A DNA stretch of 64,000 nt. It comes from Myxocyprinus asiaticus (taxonomy: Eukaryota > Chordata > Actinopteri > Cypriniformes > Catostomidae). Of the stretch, positions 23,028 through 55,600 are shown piece by piece. Position 1 is the stretch's first letter; every line of letters starts with the position of its first letter. The notes beneath the pieces are model-generated. The model saw only the letters and a list, made by a program, of their open reading frames with translations. It did not search any database and was not told the origin of the DNA. The stretch covers positions 19,363,656 to 19,427,655 of the forward strand of contig NC_059348.1 in assembly GCF_019703515.2 (NCBI RefSeq), read 5' to 3'. The translations under genes were made by a program, and so were the position numbers.

Positions 23028-23640
23028 TCAATCAGTCGTGCAACAGTGGATACCATACCGATGTCTCAGAGGTCAAAGACAGCAGGTTCCAAAGTGTTTG
23101 GATAGTTTTCCTTCATCATGAATAGTAAGTGCCACCTTTACAACTGTCACGTCTGTAACTGCGTGTTTTCCACATTAATGTGAAAAGAACAAGGAATAAA
23201 AATTAAATATTACCTGTTCTCAGGAGTGCCACACCCTCTACATACTGTGGCTATTATATTTCTGGATTGTGCATTTAAATTTACAGATATTTCTATTTCT
23301 TCCGCTGTCTTTTGCAAATAATAATAATAACAAATAAATAAATCCTAACACACATATGTCAATGCATCATACAGATGCCTACATGATGTTTTGTATCCTT
23401 GTTAATTTCTTTTGATTAATAACTCTATGTAATTTGTTTTTCATTTATATACTTTGCTGTGTGCTTTTGTTTAGCTATTTTTCATTAATTTACAGTCTGC
23501 AGATAAACTGTACATACATTACCAATTCAAATGAATGTTGTTTATCATGCCAGAGTGAGAGTTCAACATCTGACAGATAAAAGTCTTGTTAAATTGGATG
23601 TAAAGATGCAGATCAGCGTTAGGACTTTTATTTTTTCATC
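23018..23640. other. Gene-free stretch upstream of yme1l1
   Basis: AT-rich sequence after the MITE terminus (ends about 23027). No coding exon is recognised. Distal promoter sequence of yme1l1 may lie here but no clear motif was found before 23647. Confidence 0.4.
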
Positions 23641-23646
23641 TTCCTT

Positions 23647-23783
23647 ACCGGATGTTGTATAGCGTCACATTGATGAAACAGTGTCGGTGAGGCGAGTTAA
23701 ACGGAAGGGTACCCCGGTGGAGGGCATTACATGTAACTTCAAATTAATAAACTCCTCAAAAGTTTGTCATCATCTGATCGGAA
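23647..23783 (+). promoter_or_regulatory. yme1l1 proximal promoter / 5' UTR
   Basis: An ETS-like ACCGGATGT lies at 23647-23655, followed by TATAGCGTCAC at 23658-23668, about 115 bp before the ATG at 23784. The TATAGCGT(C/G)A word also occurs just upstream of the ptchd3 and rab18 start codons. No TATA box of standard form is needed for this ubiquitously expressed family. Confidence 0.5.
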
Positions 23784-37333
<13,550 letters not shown>

Positions 37334-38865
37334 GAGCTCACCAGGACTTTTATGCAGTGGGGAAGAGGAATGGAGCCTTGAAAGACATGAATGTACATAT
37401 GCAACCAAGAGCTTGGTAGGCCTACACTTTCCATTGATAATTGTATTGTTTTCTGAACCACTTCTCTGAAAATAGTTTGTTTTACACACTACAAGCTATA
37501 AAACAAGCTCCTTCATGGGATTTTTTTTTCAAAGAGGACATCGCAATCTATTCTTGCTTTAAATATTATTATTCTGCATCTGTTTCAGTGTTTCACTGAA
37601 CCATTGACTGTAGGTGCTGCCTTATTTGTAGTAGAGCAGAGGCCAATTTTGAATAAATCGTAAAGCTGTAAGCAATGGTCCAGTCTATTAATCAGAAACA
37701 AATCACTGTTCACCTTGTTTAAGCCACAATTTTCTGAGCCAGGTTGAGTATACTGTATGTTTCATGGTGGCCTTTGAGAAATGTAAGGAAATGTATTTTT
37801 CACTGAGGGACTGTGGAATGTTTCAATGCACTCTGTTCCTGGAATATTAATGATTGTTAATTGCACATCATATTATCTGCTTGTAAACAATGCTGCTTCA
37901 GATTTCCTTTAGTCACATGAAACAATCAGATCTCAACCCTAGTATATTATCAGATAAACAATGTATCATTCTGAAGATGTCTCCCAGTTTGGACTCCCAA
38001 TGACCAAATAACTCATTCTGTAATTTGTGCTCTATTTCTGCACCTTCAGTCTCATGACCTAAACAGGAATGTTTATACACCTGGATTGTAATACGAATCA
38101 TGTTAGATTCACGTTATAAATCCTGTTTCCTAGACGGAGATTATGCGTGCTCCCATGTTGAAGTGTTGTAGTGTAAAGTCCTCAACTAGTTAGTCCAAGG
38201 CTTGAGCTCTGTGCTTGGACCCCGCTTTAAAAGCAGTTATAATTAATTGTACATAACAGCGCTCATTTGAATGAGTATCTGGAAAATTAAGTCAAATGAG
38301 GCAGTTTGGATTAAATGCTTCCTTTTTTTCCATCTATTCAAACTTACTGTTACAAAAGTAACACAGAAAAATTACTTCACACAGTGGAAAATGTTTTTCC
38401 AAAACATGCACATGCATCTTTCTAAACCCTCTGTTAGGTTTACATCCCAATTGGTTTTATTCAGCTTTATTCAACGTATATATTCATGTACAGCAGCTCT
38501 ACATCTGTGAGTGTACTTAGCCTCATGTATGTTTGCCTTTTACCCAAGCTCGTTTTAGGTGTGTATATACAGTATATATTTATAATCAATAAACTTAAAC
38601 AAGGACACTGTATATAGATGTGCATAGATTGAATTTAGTCTTAGAGTTTTGCCTGGTTTGTAACTTGAAATGCTTTTTCTTTTGATGCTGTTGCACATTT
38701 AATAGTGAATGGGTTGAAATGAGCTGAAGTGAATAAAAAACATCTAAATGTATACCTCAGACTTGGCATAATTGATTATTTTCATTTATTGTGACACAGC
38801 CCTCTGCATTGGAGGAACATTATTATCATCAAATACAACCAAACAAACAGAAACAAGTTTAACAA
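37334..38865. promoter_or_regulatory. yme1l1 3' UTR and poly(A) signals
   Basis: After the TGA at 37331-37333 the first AATAAA is at 37652-37657, giving a 3' UTR of about 330 nt. Further AATAAA words lie near 38589 and 38732 and could give longer ends. No repeat or gene is recognised in the rest. Confidence 0.55.
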
Positions 38866-39200
38866 CTATATACAATGACCCAAAAAGGTATTTGGACACT
38901 TTAAGACACACAAGGCATGAATGTCATTGCATTAGATTAAATAATCAAATCAAGTAGCATTTACTTGAAAAGGCAGCACAAGCACAGTTTCAACCAAAAC
39001 CTTTCACAAAAAGAAGTTTGTCAGGTTTCAAATTGTAAAGCAATTTTAAATTAAATCAAAGTATTTGCACTCAACTTAGTGAAACATGTCAATTGTTAAT
39101 GGCTTGCACTATACCTGTGAACTTTGCTAGGGCACCTGTTCAAACTTGAGTGCAAGTAAAAATGACACTGGGACCAGTTGGATAGGGTCTCATGTACACT
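38866..39200. repeat. Possible Tc1-derived fragment
   Basis: TACAATGACCCAAAAAGGTA followed by TTTGGACACTTTAAGACACA resembles the CAGTGACCC...GTATTTGGACAC end of a fish Tc1-type family. A matching opposite end was not found. Confidence 0.35.
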
Positions 39201-39470
39201 AGAATTTTTTAAAACACTCTCCATTACCATTTACTTTGAAAAACAGTGACATTAGGAAACAGAAAACAGGGTTTTCAAACTAAGACGGAATAGTGTGGAT
39301 GTGGTTTAGAAAAGTGAATTTTGTTTTGAAAAAAAGCCTAGCATAATTTGTTTGTAGATGCCACTTGGGTTTGATATGTTGTTTCTGATGCAATGAAATT
39401 CATGCATTTTTAAGTGTGACTACTTTTTAAGCCACTTTATATAATTGGCTTACCCCTTAATCTCTTAATG

Positions 39471-39476
39471 TTTATT
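39471..39476 (-). promoter_or_regulatory. ptchd3 poly(A) signal
   Basis: Minus-strand AATAAA about 100 nt past the ptchd3 stop codon. The convergent yme1l1 gene ends about 2 kb away. Confidence 0.55.
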
Positions 39477-39574
39477 TTTTTTTTTTATATCAAGTAAAAT
39501 GTTTAGTTTTAAAAAGAATAATTGAACTGTAGAGTACATGTATTTCAGAAAGAACACAAATTTGATATTTGAAT

Positions 39575-46483
<6,909 letters not shown>

Positions 46484-46600
46484 GATGACTGCAAAGATGA
46501 GAACTGATCTACTCACTTGTGCTCTCCAACCATCACTGACGCTATATGAGCCTCATTTGAATAATTACAAACTATTCATTTCTTATTGTGAGTACATTTG
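46484..46600 (-). promoter_or_regulatory. ptchd3 proximal promoter
   Basis: In gene orientation TATAGCGTCA lies at 46546-46537, about 55 bp before the ATG. The same word stands upstream of yme1l1, and its GTGA variant (in the opposite orientation) upstream of rab18. It could be a TATA-like element combined with an ATF/CREB half site (GCGTCA). The 5' UTR boundary is not known. Confidence 0.4.
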
Positions 46601-47466
46601 CATAGCCTCCTTTTGGGGAGGAGCTTGCATATTATTTTGATCAATAATAATAATAATATAAAATAGAAAGCAGATGAATTTGAAAGAAAAAAAACCCCAT
46701 GCATATTTTGAAAACATTTGCACCAAACTGACATTGTACCAAACTTATTTCTACATAGATTTACACTATAACTTATTGAGAAGATGCTCTTCAAATTGGA
46801 ATACTAAAACATTTGTTTTTCTTAAGTCCATTGGAATTGTCTTAAGTTTTTGATAAAACTGTCATTTGTGGTCATTGGCAAGAGATATCAGGTAGTAGTA
46901 TGTCAGGTGGTATGTTTTTGTTTTTATTTATATATTACTATGTCTTCTACCAAGCATTGTATTGTATGTTATGTTTTCTACCACTGTATCGTAAGTAATT
47001 ACCCTTTGGGGACAATATAGTTAAAGCTGAATGATGATATAACAAGGACATGAAGAATATCAAAAGAGCATGCATATTGTTGCAGGGCTCGCTAACAGTA
47101 GAACAAGAACACATTGCTAACACAAAGGATCTCTTCAGGCTTTGTCTTTTGTAATCTTGATAACTAATTAGGGGATTCCCCTCTGCTAGAATTACCTTTC
47201 AAACTCATAATCAAATGGCTGAGGTTCTTTAAAGGAAGCAATTTTCTGAAGCAGTGACCCCAGTACCTCCTGTATATTTGGAGGCAATTATCCTTTCCAG
47301 TGAAAGAACAATGGACCTCTGAACTAGCAAACAATGAAAAACACATTCTAGGTCATCTAGAGACATGCTGTATAGTAGGTTTTCCTTTGTGCTGATTATC
47401 TTCTTAGTCTTCTCAGTATTCCTCTGAAGGATGTAAGGATGTACCAGATGTAAAAGTTTAGAATCG
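46601..47466. other. Intergenic stretch, no gene recognised
   Basis: AT-rich intergenic sequence between ptchd3 and the L1 insertion. The open frames at 47164-47466 show no domain. Confidence 0.4.
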
Positions 47467-47619
47467 GCCATATTAGTGATGAGGTCACGTGACGCCATGC
47501 AAGAAGCAGACGTGTGAGTGACGAGCTCTGCGCACTTTGCTAAATTTGTAATTATTTTCATGTTATATTCTGGTGAAATTTGATACACCCAGTTACACAT
47601 TTGCTCTTTGATGCAAACT

Positions 47620-48435
47620 ATGGCAAAGAAGTCAAAATCCTGGGGCTCTGGAGACATTAAAAGACACTTACGTGTTCAGGATGAAAGCCCCGACAGGCCT
47701 ACAGACCGGGGACTCGATTTGGATGGCGCAGCGGGAGAGGTGATCCAGCGTCAGTTGTCCAACATGTCGGTGATGTTGACGAAAATTCTTGCTGACTTGG
47801 AGGATCTCGCTGTAATACGCCGATCGATTACAGCGATGGAAATAAAAGTGTCTGAGTTAGTTACAGGAGTGACTGATGTTGAGAGACTAATCGATTGTCT
47901 GGAATCTTCGGAAAGGGAATTAACCGCTAATCCGCCCACGACCAAAGTTGATTTGGAACATCTCCTTGAAAAGCTTGAAGATCTTGAGAATAAAAGCCGC
48001 AGGAATAACGTTCGAATTGTTGGAATTTCTGAGCATGAGGAGGGCAGAGATATGGTGAAATTCCTAGATGAGTTTTTCCCGAGTCTGCTCGACATAACAG
48101 GCCACAAGCTGGAAATCGAGCGAGCTCACAGATTTGCTGAGGGAGATAGGCCCCGATTGATTCTGGCCAGATTTCTGAGATTATCCGATAAAGATGCATC
48201 AGGCGAGGAGCAAAGGGAAGCTTTCTTGGAAGAACCATAATATTTTCTTGTTCCCGGACTTTGCGAGTTTGACGAGAGAAACGCGATCGTAAGAATCTAA
48301 GAAACTCTTGCATCGGCGAAAGATCTCATTTGCTCTGATGTTTCGGCCAAACTGAGAATAGAAACGAGGGTCGGTCGCAAAGTATTTACATGTCCCAATC
48401 AGGCAATGTCTTTTATTGAATCAATGAGTGAGTAA
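47620..48435 (+). pseudogene. L1 ORF1 (nucleic-acid-binding protein) relic
   Basis: The start MAKKSKSWGSGDIKRHLRVQ is followed by a coiled-coil stretch (about residues 45-125) and the L1 ORF1 RRM-like block (RRNNVRIVGISEHEEGRD, HKLEIERAHRF). The first frame ends at 48240. A frameshift near 48220 continues with NIFLFPDFASLTRET and KLLHRRKISFALMF, and a second restores the original frame for KVFTCPNQAMSFIESMSE before TAA at 48433-48435. At least two frameshifts and one stop disrupt it. Confidence 0.8.
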
Positions 48436-49059
48436 ACTGCGTTGGCTCCGCCGAGCGGCTGGAGATTGTTTTGTGAATAACACTTTCCTTAAAGAAACTT
48501 TTGCATTAATGAAAGATTACTTTTGCATTGAAGTTCCAGGCCCGTTTGGGGGTGGACACTGCGGATGACCGCAAAATATCTACATGCTCACACAAAGGAT
48601 GTCTTTTATAAAGTTGACGGACTGTGTAAGTCATGGAATATACGTTTATGCGGACTCCGAGTGAATTGACTCGACCATCTGGGGAACCGGGATGCCGGTT
48701 TTGTTTCCTTTTGTATTGGTTCCGCCTAGCGGCTGGAGCTTGTTCTGTTGAATAACACTCCTTTGGAACAGCTGTGGATTAATCTGTTCATTCTTTATGC
48801 TTATTCCTCCTGCTGGCTGTGGTTTGTTTTGAGTTTTTTTTACGGGACATTGGAATGATTACATCATCCATTGAACTCATAACAGCCAGCTCACTGAACA
48901 TTCGTTTGTCTGTCCGAGGAATCTGAATGGTTTTATATTGGCTGGAATTTGTTTTGTGGAAGATCACACCTTTGAGACAGTTCTGTGAATGAATCTACAT
49001 GTCCTTTGTGTTTATTCTTCCTATGTGCTGGGGTTTATTTTACAAAGTATTTTCTGTTA

Positions 49060-50354
49060 TGTAATTTTGCCTCACAAATTTGTGACTACCTGTTACAATC
49101 TCTCCCAATAGATGTCCCCCTCTCTTATTTCAAGCAATTTGATAGCATAGCGAAGTCCTTCATTTGGAATGGTAAGCGTGCAAGGTTACATTTCAATAAG
49201 TTACATAGGCCGATTGACAAAGGTGGGTTAGGCCTACCCAAGATTTTGTTTTCGGGATGATGCATTCAGTCTCAGACATTTGGCTCATTGGTCGCTTCCA
49301 CCTGAGAGAGCCCCTCCCTGGTTTTGTATCGAAAAGGAAGCTCTTGCCCCTATCTCGCCTCTGCATAGCCTTTCGATCAAATTTAAGTCACACCCCATTA
49401 TTTTGCATTTACACTCGATATGGACAAAAGTGTCCAGAGTGTTTAATTCTGATATTTATTTAAACATAGCCTCGAGCATATGGCAGAACCCTAAACTATG
49501 CATTAATAAGTACCCTTTTTGTTGGTCAGATTGGATTGTGAGGGGGGTTAATACACTCGGTGACTTATATGAGAGTGGAGTATTGAGACCTTTTGAAAAT
49601 TTGGTTCAAAATTTTGGGATTCCTAGATCTCAATTTTATAAGTATTTACAGCTACGGCACCTACTCTGCACTTTTTTTGGGAGTGGCACGCACCCCCTAG
49701 TGCGGCAGATACTCTGGGAGTGTTGATTACTGCTTTTGGAAAAGATCATGAGGCATCAGTGTATTACTCCCTGCTAATTCAGAGTCTGGGGGACGGAGCT
49801 TTAAATTCCCTCAAAAGATTATGGGAGGAAGATTTAAATTTATTTTTGGAGGAGGGAGTGTGGGCTAGGATTCTTAAAAACGTCAAGTCTGCATCTAGAG
49901 ATGCAAGGGTGCGCCTTATGCAATTTAAGATTCTACATAGATTTTATTGGACCCCTTCTAAATTGTACAGACTTGGTCTTAAGGACACACCCACCTGCTG
50001 GCGATGCCATTTAGAAGATGGAGACACCACCCATGTTTTTGGGGGTGTCGTAAGATACAGGAATTCTGGTTGAGGGTCCAGAATTTTATGGCCGACGTAT
50101 TGGGTACTCGGACCTCCTTTTGCCCCAGGCTCTGTATTTTAGGTGACGGGGCGGTCATTGATGTAGGAGATAAGTACATGAAGAATTGGATCCTGGCCGG
50201 TGTTATGGTGGGCAGACAGGTTATCCTTAGAGGATGGAAGTCAGCTGGAGCCCCCTTGTTTCGTGAGTGGTGCGAGGAGATGGGCAGGGTGGAAGCTTGG
50301 GAAGAGTTGTCATATAGAAGGCTAGGCAACATAGATATGTTCAAAAGGAGGTAG
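49060..50354 (+). pseudogene. L1 ORF2 C-terminal region relic
   Basis: Frames in series give SFIWNGKRARLHFNKLHRP, GGLGLPKI, LAHWSLPPERAPPWFCIEKE, RSQFYKYLQLRHLL and the cysteine motif TPTCWRCHLEDGDTTHVF, then WILAGVMVGRQVILRGWKS near the end. These follow the RT domain in L1 ORF2. The N-terminal endonuclease and RT catalytic motifs are absent. Frameshifts lie near 49260, 49720 and 50050. Confidence 0.8.
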
Positions 50355-50627
50355 GGCAGCTATTTGGCCTTTTTGGAGGGCTCTCGGGGAGGGACAGTGG
50401 AGGGAGACGTGTTGTTTTAAATGTGTATGTTGTAGCCTTTTTGTTTTTGCACATATACTTTTTTGAAATGTATTTCTAAATATTTTCTTCTATTTTATTG
50501 TTTGTTTGTGTGTCTTTGTCAATTGTATTTGACCACTGGGGTATCTGTTTGTGTTGGGTGGTGGGGTGGGGTGGTTAATGTTCGGGAGGAAGGGTTGTAA
50601 TAATATAATATGATTCCAAATATTCTG

Positions 50628-50631
<4 letters not shown>

Positions 50632-50676
<45 letters not shown>
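50632..50676. repeat. (TA)n tract in the L1 3' UTR
   Basis: About 22 TA units shortly before the L1 poly(A)-like tail. Confidence 0.9.
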
Positions 50677-50678
<2 letters not shown>

Positions 50679-50725
50679 AATCAATAAACTTTTAATAAAA
50701 AAATAAAAATAAAAGCCATATTAGT

Positions 50726-51009
50726 TGCCCACTTTTATTTATTTACATTTTATATTGGGGAAAGGTGATCCCCATCAGTGTCCATACTCTCAGCATGGCA
50801 TGTTTACCTAACAACAGTTAACATTACAAAGTTTCACCCATGTTATAAGTGGACATTTTAATTATTTATGCTTTTGCTGTAATATTAAATCTGATAAATG
50901 ACATGCCTATATACTGCCAAGTGTAAAATAGATTTAGCTTAAACGTCTGTTAAATATAGGTTATTTTTAATAGTCTTTAAAATGAAATTTTAATTCACTG
51001 GGTGCTGGA
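50726..51009. other. Intergenic stretch, no gene recognised
   Basis: AT-rich sequence following the L1 target duplication. Nothing else is seen. Confidence 0.4.
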
Positions 51010-52135
51010 CTAATATTGTAGTCAGTAATGTAATCCATTGGATTACATTATTAAAGTAATCAAATCTGACTGCTTTTTTATTACTTTTGGTTTACTTCTG
51101 ACCTAATTATTGTTTATTTGATGTCAAATGCATTTGAGTGGGAAAAGCTTGACAAAAACATTTTGACAATGTTGCTTTAATACATTAAAGGAAACTTAAT
51201 TCATAATCATAATATGAGAATGAGTTAATTGTCTGTTTCTGAGTGAAATTAAAAAAGGCACATAAAGGGGGGCCTGGGTAGCTCAGCGAGTATTGACGCT
51301 GACCACCACTCCTGGAGTCGCGAGTTCGAATCCAGGGCGTGCTGAGTGACTCCAGCCAGGTCTCCTAAGCAAACAAATTGGCCCGGTTGCTAGGGAGGGT
51401 AGAGTCACATGGGGTAACCTCCTCGTGGTTGCGATTAGTGGTTCTCGCTCTCAATGGGGTGCATTGTAAATTGTGCATGGATCATGGAGAATAGCGTGAG
51501 CCTCCACATGCTGTGAGTCTCCACGGTGTCATGCACAACAAGCCATGTGATAAGATACGCGGATTGATGGTCTCAGACGTGGAGGTAACTGAGACTTGTC
51601 CTCCGTCAACTGGATTGAGGTGAGTAACCGTGCCACCACGAGGACCTACTAAGTAGTGGGAATTGGGCATTCCAAATTGGGAGAAAAGGGGATAAAAACA
51701 TAAAAAAGGCACATAAAAGGTTCTTACCCCAACAATTTTAACATTATAAACGCCATCCATGTGTGGTAACAGATCAGACCAGTTATATTTGTGAATCAGT
51801 GTCTCAAAAGTTGTCACAAGAGTGCATTCATGTATATTTTGAAGCTAAGTACAAAAGCAACCCCCCCCCCCCCAATTTTGAAAACACTTGAAGACTTACT
51901 GTACCGAATGTTAGAATGACAAAATGTAAAATATTAAGAAGAATTAGAGGGATCAGTACATTATAAACAATTTACTGCATTTGCCTGATTAATATGTAAT
52001 CATGTAATCTATTAAAGTAACTGTAATCTGATTACACACATTTTAAAATGTTACTTAATCTTATTACAAGTAATTGATTTTTGTAATCTGTTTATGTAAT
52101 CCAGACTACATGTAATCCAATACTACCTAGCACTG
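51010..52135. repeat. GTAATC-rich MITE split by a SINE
   Basis: The left part (AATGTAATCCATTGGATTAC, about 51025) and the right part (GTAATCTGATTACACACAT through ACATGTAATCCAATACTACC, about 52025-52130) form an imperfect inverted pair. The SINE at 51267-51701 lies between them. Ends are approximate. Confidence 0.45.
51267..51701 (+). mobile_element. tRNA-derived SINE with 16-bp target duplication
   Basis: It starts GGGGGGCCTGGGTAGCTCAG. It has a Pol III A box TAGCTCAGCGAG (51279-51290) and B box GAGTTCGAATCC (51322-51333) at normal spacing, a long unrelated body, and a tail ending GGGAGAAAAGGGGATAAAAA. The direct repeat AAAAAAGGCACATAAA flanks it (51251-51266, 51702-51717). I recognise the sequence as a common cypriniform/otophysan SINE but cannot name the family with certainty. 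Confidence 0.9.
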
Positions 52136-52224
52136 ACCACAACCTCATGTTTAAATTGTTTGTGAGACTTATCTATTTAACCCTGACAGAGTTATTTGCA
52201 AATAAAAGGAATATTCCATGTTCA

Positions 52225-52370
52225 ATACAAATTTAGCTCAATCGACAGCATTTGTGGCATATGCTAATTACCACAAAAACTAATTTAGACTCGTCCTTCC
52301 TTCAAAAAAGCAAACATCGAGGTTACAGTGAGGCACTTGTACAATGAAATTAATGCAAGACTTTAAAGTA
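52225..52370. repeat. Repeat sharing CATTTGTGGCATA with 431-560
   Basis: Shares GCATTTGTGGCATA, TTACCACAAAAAC, GACTCGTCC and AAAGCAAA in the same order with 431-560. It is preceded by GGAATATTCCATGTTCAATA, which may be the true left end. Confidence 0.5.
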
Positions 52371-52614
52371 CCGCACAGGAAACTATTGAATTATCACTCT
52401 TTTGCATGTACATGAGAAATAAAGGTTAGATTTTAAGAAGGAGAGGCTGTAGTTAATTTCTTGTGACATCTCAGAAACATTAGTAATCATTTAGTAAATT
52501 GTAATTCATTTAATTTTATGACATAAATGTCTAAACTGCTGAAATCTTTCGTAACGATGTAAAATGCTTCTCAAAACAAGTATTCTTGCGTAACTTTAAC
52601 ACGATACTGCCCGC

Positions 52615-52699
52615 TGACGTCACGCTATAACCGGAAGTTCCAGCGCATGCGACAGTGATTGAACGGAAGTTTAAACAGCCCAGTGGAAACAGCGAAAAC
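52615..52699 (+). promoter_or_regulatory. rab18 proximal promoter
   Basis: Within 85 bp before the ATG lie a CRE TGACGTCA (52615-52622), TCACGCTATA (52620-52629, inverse of TATAGCGTGA), an ETS site CCGGAAGT (52631-52638), an NRF1-type GCGCATGCG (52643-52651) and a second CGGAAGT (52664-52670). This is a typical TATA-less housekeeping promoter. The first listed sites are close to or within the 5' UTR. Confidence 0.65.
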
Positions 52700-55600
52700 A
52701 TGGACGACGACGTGCTGACGACGTTAAAGATTTTAATCATCGGTGAAAGTGGTGTCGGTAAATCAAGGTAAGACATTTGTGTTTTTCTAGCGTGTCCGAC
52801 AATAATACGAGTTGTCAAATAGCATTAGCTTATGCTTCATCTGAACTAGCAACAATCTCCATTGAACAAATGCTGTGCCAGAGTTTACAACCGCAGTCAG
52901 GAAACTTTACGGATACATGTTGTTTCTGACTCAAGAACAGAAGGAAATGTAACATATCTATCTAGTTCTGTCGAAACGGGGCCTGTCGTGGTATTTTGCG
53001 CCATCGTTGACTTCTTTCTTAGCTCTGTCGCTTGCTGGCATTAAAATAGTGGTGAATTATGTTCGTCAGTTCGCTTGATTTTCAAAAATGTGCTGGTAAT
53101 TAATAATTTGTATACCGTTACAGTTGTTGTCGCATCCCTTCAAATATTTAATTAGACATGTGCAGTAGTGTTGGCTGGCAGCTATTCCAGCAGGTTATGT
53201 GGCAACTCAGTTTAGATAAACAGGCCTCGGGCTGAGGTAATAAAAGTGTCCAATACTACTTCTGATACAGTTATAATAAGTGGTCAAGCCACCTCTTTGG
53301 AGCCTTTTCTCATCCAATTAGAAAGCAGAAGTGAAATTTTCAGTTGACCATTTGAAGTCATGTTTGAAATAATTTCAAATTTAATTTGCATACATTTATC
53401 TGTTTAAATCCGCAGTTTGCTGCTGCGCTTCACAGATGACACTTTCGACCCAGAATTAGCTGCAACTATTGGTGAGTTACACATGAGTGATTGTGCATAC
53501 TAGATTTAATTCTATCAAAAATGACCAGTCATGAATTGGTACAGACCATGCATGGCCTTAAATCGCTTAATACTCCACGATAATGAGCTTAAACTTTTTT
53601 TTTTTTTTTTTTTAAACTAAGTCTTACTTGCTGAGCAATGCATTCTTGCTGTTAGAATGCCTAGTACTATGTCCATACCAAAAATGGTTAAATTAATGAT
53701 TGTTGAATTAGAGCATATTTTAAAATGCATACCTATTTTAATTGGGCTGATTTAGGTGTGGACTTCAAAGTGAAAACTATTGCAATAGATGGCAACAGAG
53801 CCAAGCTGGCGATATGGGTAAGTACACTAATACTGCCTTTTTAGGTTGTTTTTAAAAAATTATTTACATTCAATAAACATTCTATAAGGGATGCTAAAGT
53901 GTGCATAGTATGTCAGGATTGTTTGTCAAACGTCCACTACAGCTTACAATTGTTTTATTCCACTAGATGTCACTATGCACTTACTACTAAGTGATGTAGT
54001 TCTAGGCCTATTTAGCAAGCTGCTGTAGTACTTTGAATTGACATTTTATTTTAGGACACAGCGGGTCAGGAGAGATTCAGGACTCTAACACCAAGCTACT
54101 ACAGAGGAGCACAGGGTGTCATTTTAGGTTTGTAATTTCTTTTTTTTTTTGTATAGTTGATAGTTGTTTGTTACATCGAAAATATTCTGATTGGTACTCT
54201 GCTTTCCTGTATTTTTGTATAATGACTGTTGTCACAGGCAAAGATTTTCTGCATAGTAGCTGTGCTTGTTTCATGTCTTTCATATCACTTTGCAGTCTCT
54301 TTTCAGATAAATATTTTCAGCTCAAATCAATATTTTATGTGTATTTATTTATTTATTTGGTAAATAGCCGTATAAAAAGCTTGATAATGTGCAGTCAGCC
54401 AGTCATTGTCGTAAAATAAACCTTTTACTGTACTTTATCCCTTGGAAATTAACTCAAAACAACTGAAATTCTCATACTAGTTAGCATACTTCATATACAC
54501 CAATCAGCCACAACATTATAACCACCTGCCTAATATTGTGTAGGTCCCCCTCGTGCCGCTAAAACAGCACCAACCTACATCACAGAATGGTATTCTCACC
54601 ACAATTGTACGGAGCATTATCTGAGTTACCGTAGACTTTCAGTTCAAACCAGTCTGGCCATTCTCTGTTGACCTCTCTCATCAACAAGGCATTTCCGTCC
54701 ACAGAACTGCCACTCACTGGATGTTTTTTTTGTTTTTGGCACCATTCGGAGTAAATTCTAGAGACTGTTGTGCATGAAAATCCCAGGAGATCAACAGTTA
54801 CAGAAATACTCAAACCAGCCCGTCTGGCACCAACAATCATGCCACGCTACAAATCACTGAAATCACATTTTTTCACCATTCTGATGGTTGATGGGAACAT
54901 TATCTGAAGCTCATGACCTGTATCTGCGTGATTTTATACACTGCACTGCTGCCGCATGATTGGCTGATCAGATAATCACATGGATGACTGTTGGTGCCAG
55001 ATGAGCTGGTTTGAGTATTTCTGTAATTGCTGATCTCCTGGGATTTTCACACACAACAGTCTCTAGAGTTTACTCTGAATGGTGCCAAAAACAAAAAAAC
55101 ATCCAGTGAGCGGCAGTTCTGTGGTCTGTGTCTTGATGAGAGAGGTCAACAGAGAATGGCCAGACTGGTTTGAACTGACAAAGTCTACGGTAACTCAGAT
55201 AACCACTCTGTACAGTTGTGGTGAAAATACTATTCTGAGATGCGGGTTGGCGCCGTTTTGGCGGCATGAGGGGGACCTACACAACATTAGGCAGGTGGTA
55301 TTAACGTTGTGGCTGATCGGTGTATGCTTACTGAAAAAATTATACCATGTTATTGTTTTCATTTTTATAGTGTATGATGTGACAAAGCGGGACACATTCA
55401 CAAAACTTGAGAACTGGCTGAATGAGCTGGAGACATACTGCACACGCAATGACCTGGTTAAAATGCTTGTGGGCAACAAAATTGACAAGGTTTGTCTGAT
55501 TCAGATTATGGAAATTGCAGTCTGATCTGGTTGATACATTGTTTTGTTTTAGATGAACACTGTGTCCTAAGTAGAAACGATGCAATAAATCACTTCCATG

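Larger units (their letters stand above)
47478..50714 (+). mobile_element. L1-type LINE, internally deleted, with 11-bp target duplication
   Basis: The element is bounded by direct repeats GCCATATTAGT at 47467-47477 and 50715-50725. It starts GATGAGGTCACGTGACGCC, carries ORF1 (47620-48435) and the C-terminal third of ORF2 (about 49060-50354), and ends with a (TA)n run, AATCAATAAACTTTTAATAA and an A-rich tail. ORF1 begins 142 bp after the 5' end, so the 5' end looks full length. The endonuclease and most of the RT are missing between about 48900 and 49060. The target duplication spans the whole unit, so the deletion came after insertion or in the transposed copy. Confidence 0.88.

Noticed and set aside
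46484..46516. Longer N terminus for ptchd3
   Set aside because: The upstream extension would begin with GTG; the first ATG in frame is 46483 and gives the expected MVSC start.
51267..51340. Possible tRNA gene
   Set aside because: A and B boxes are present, but the unit continues into a long SINE body with a target duplication; it is a SINE head, not a tRNA gene.
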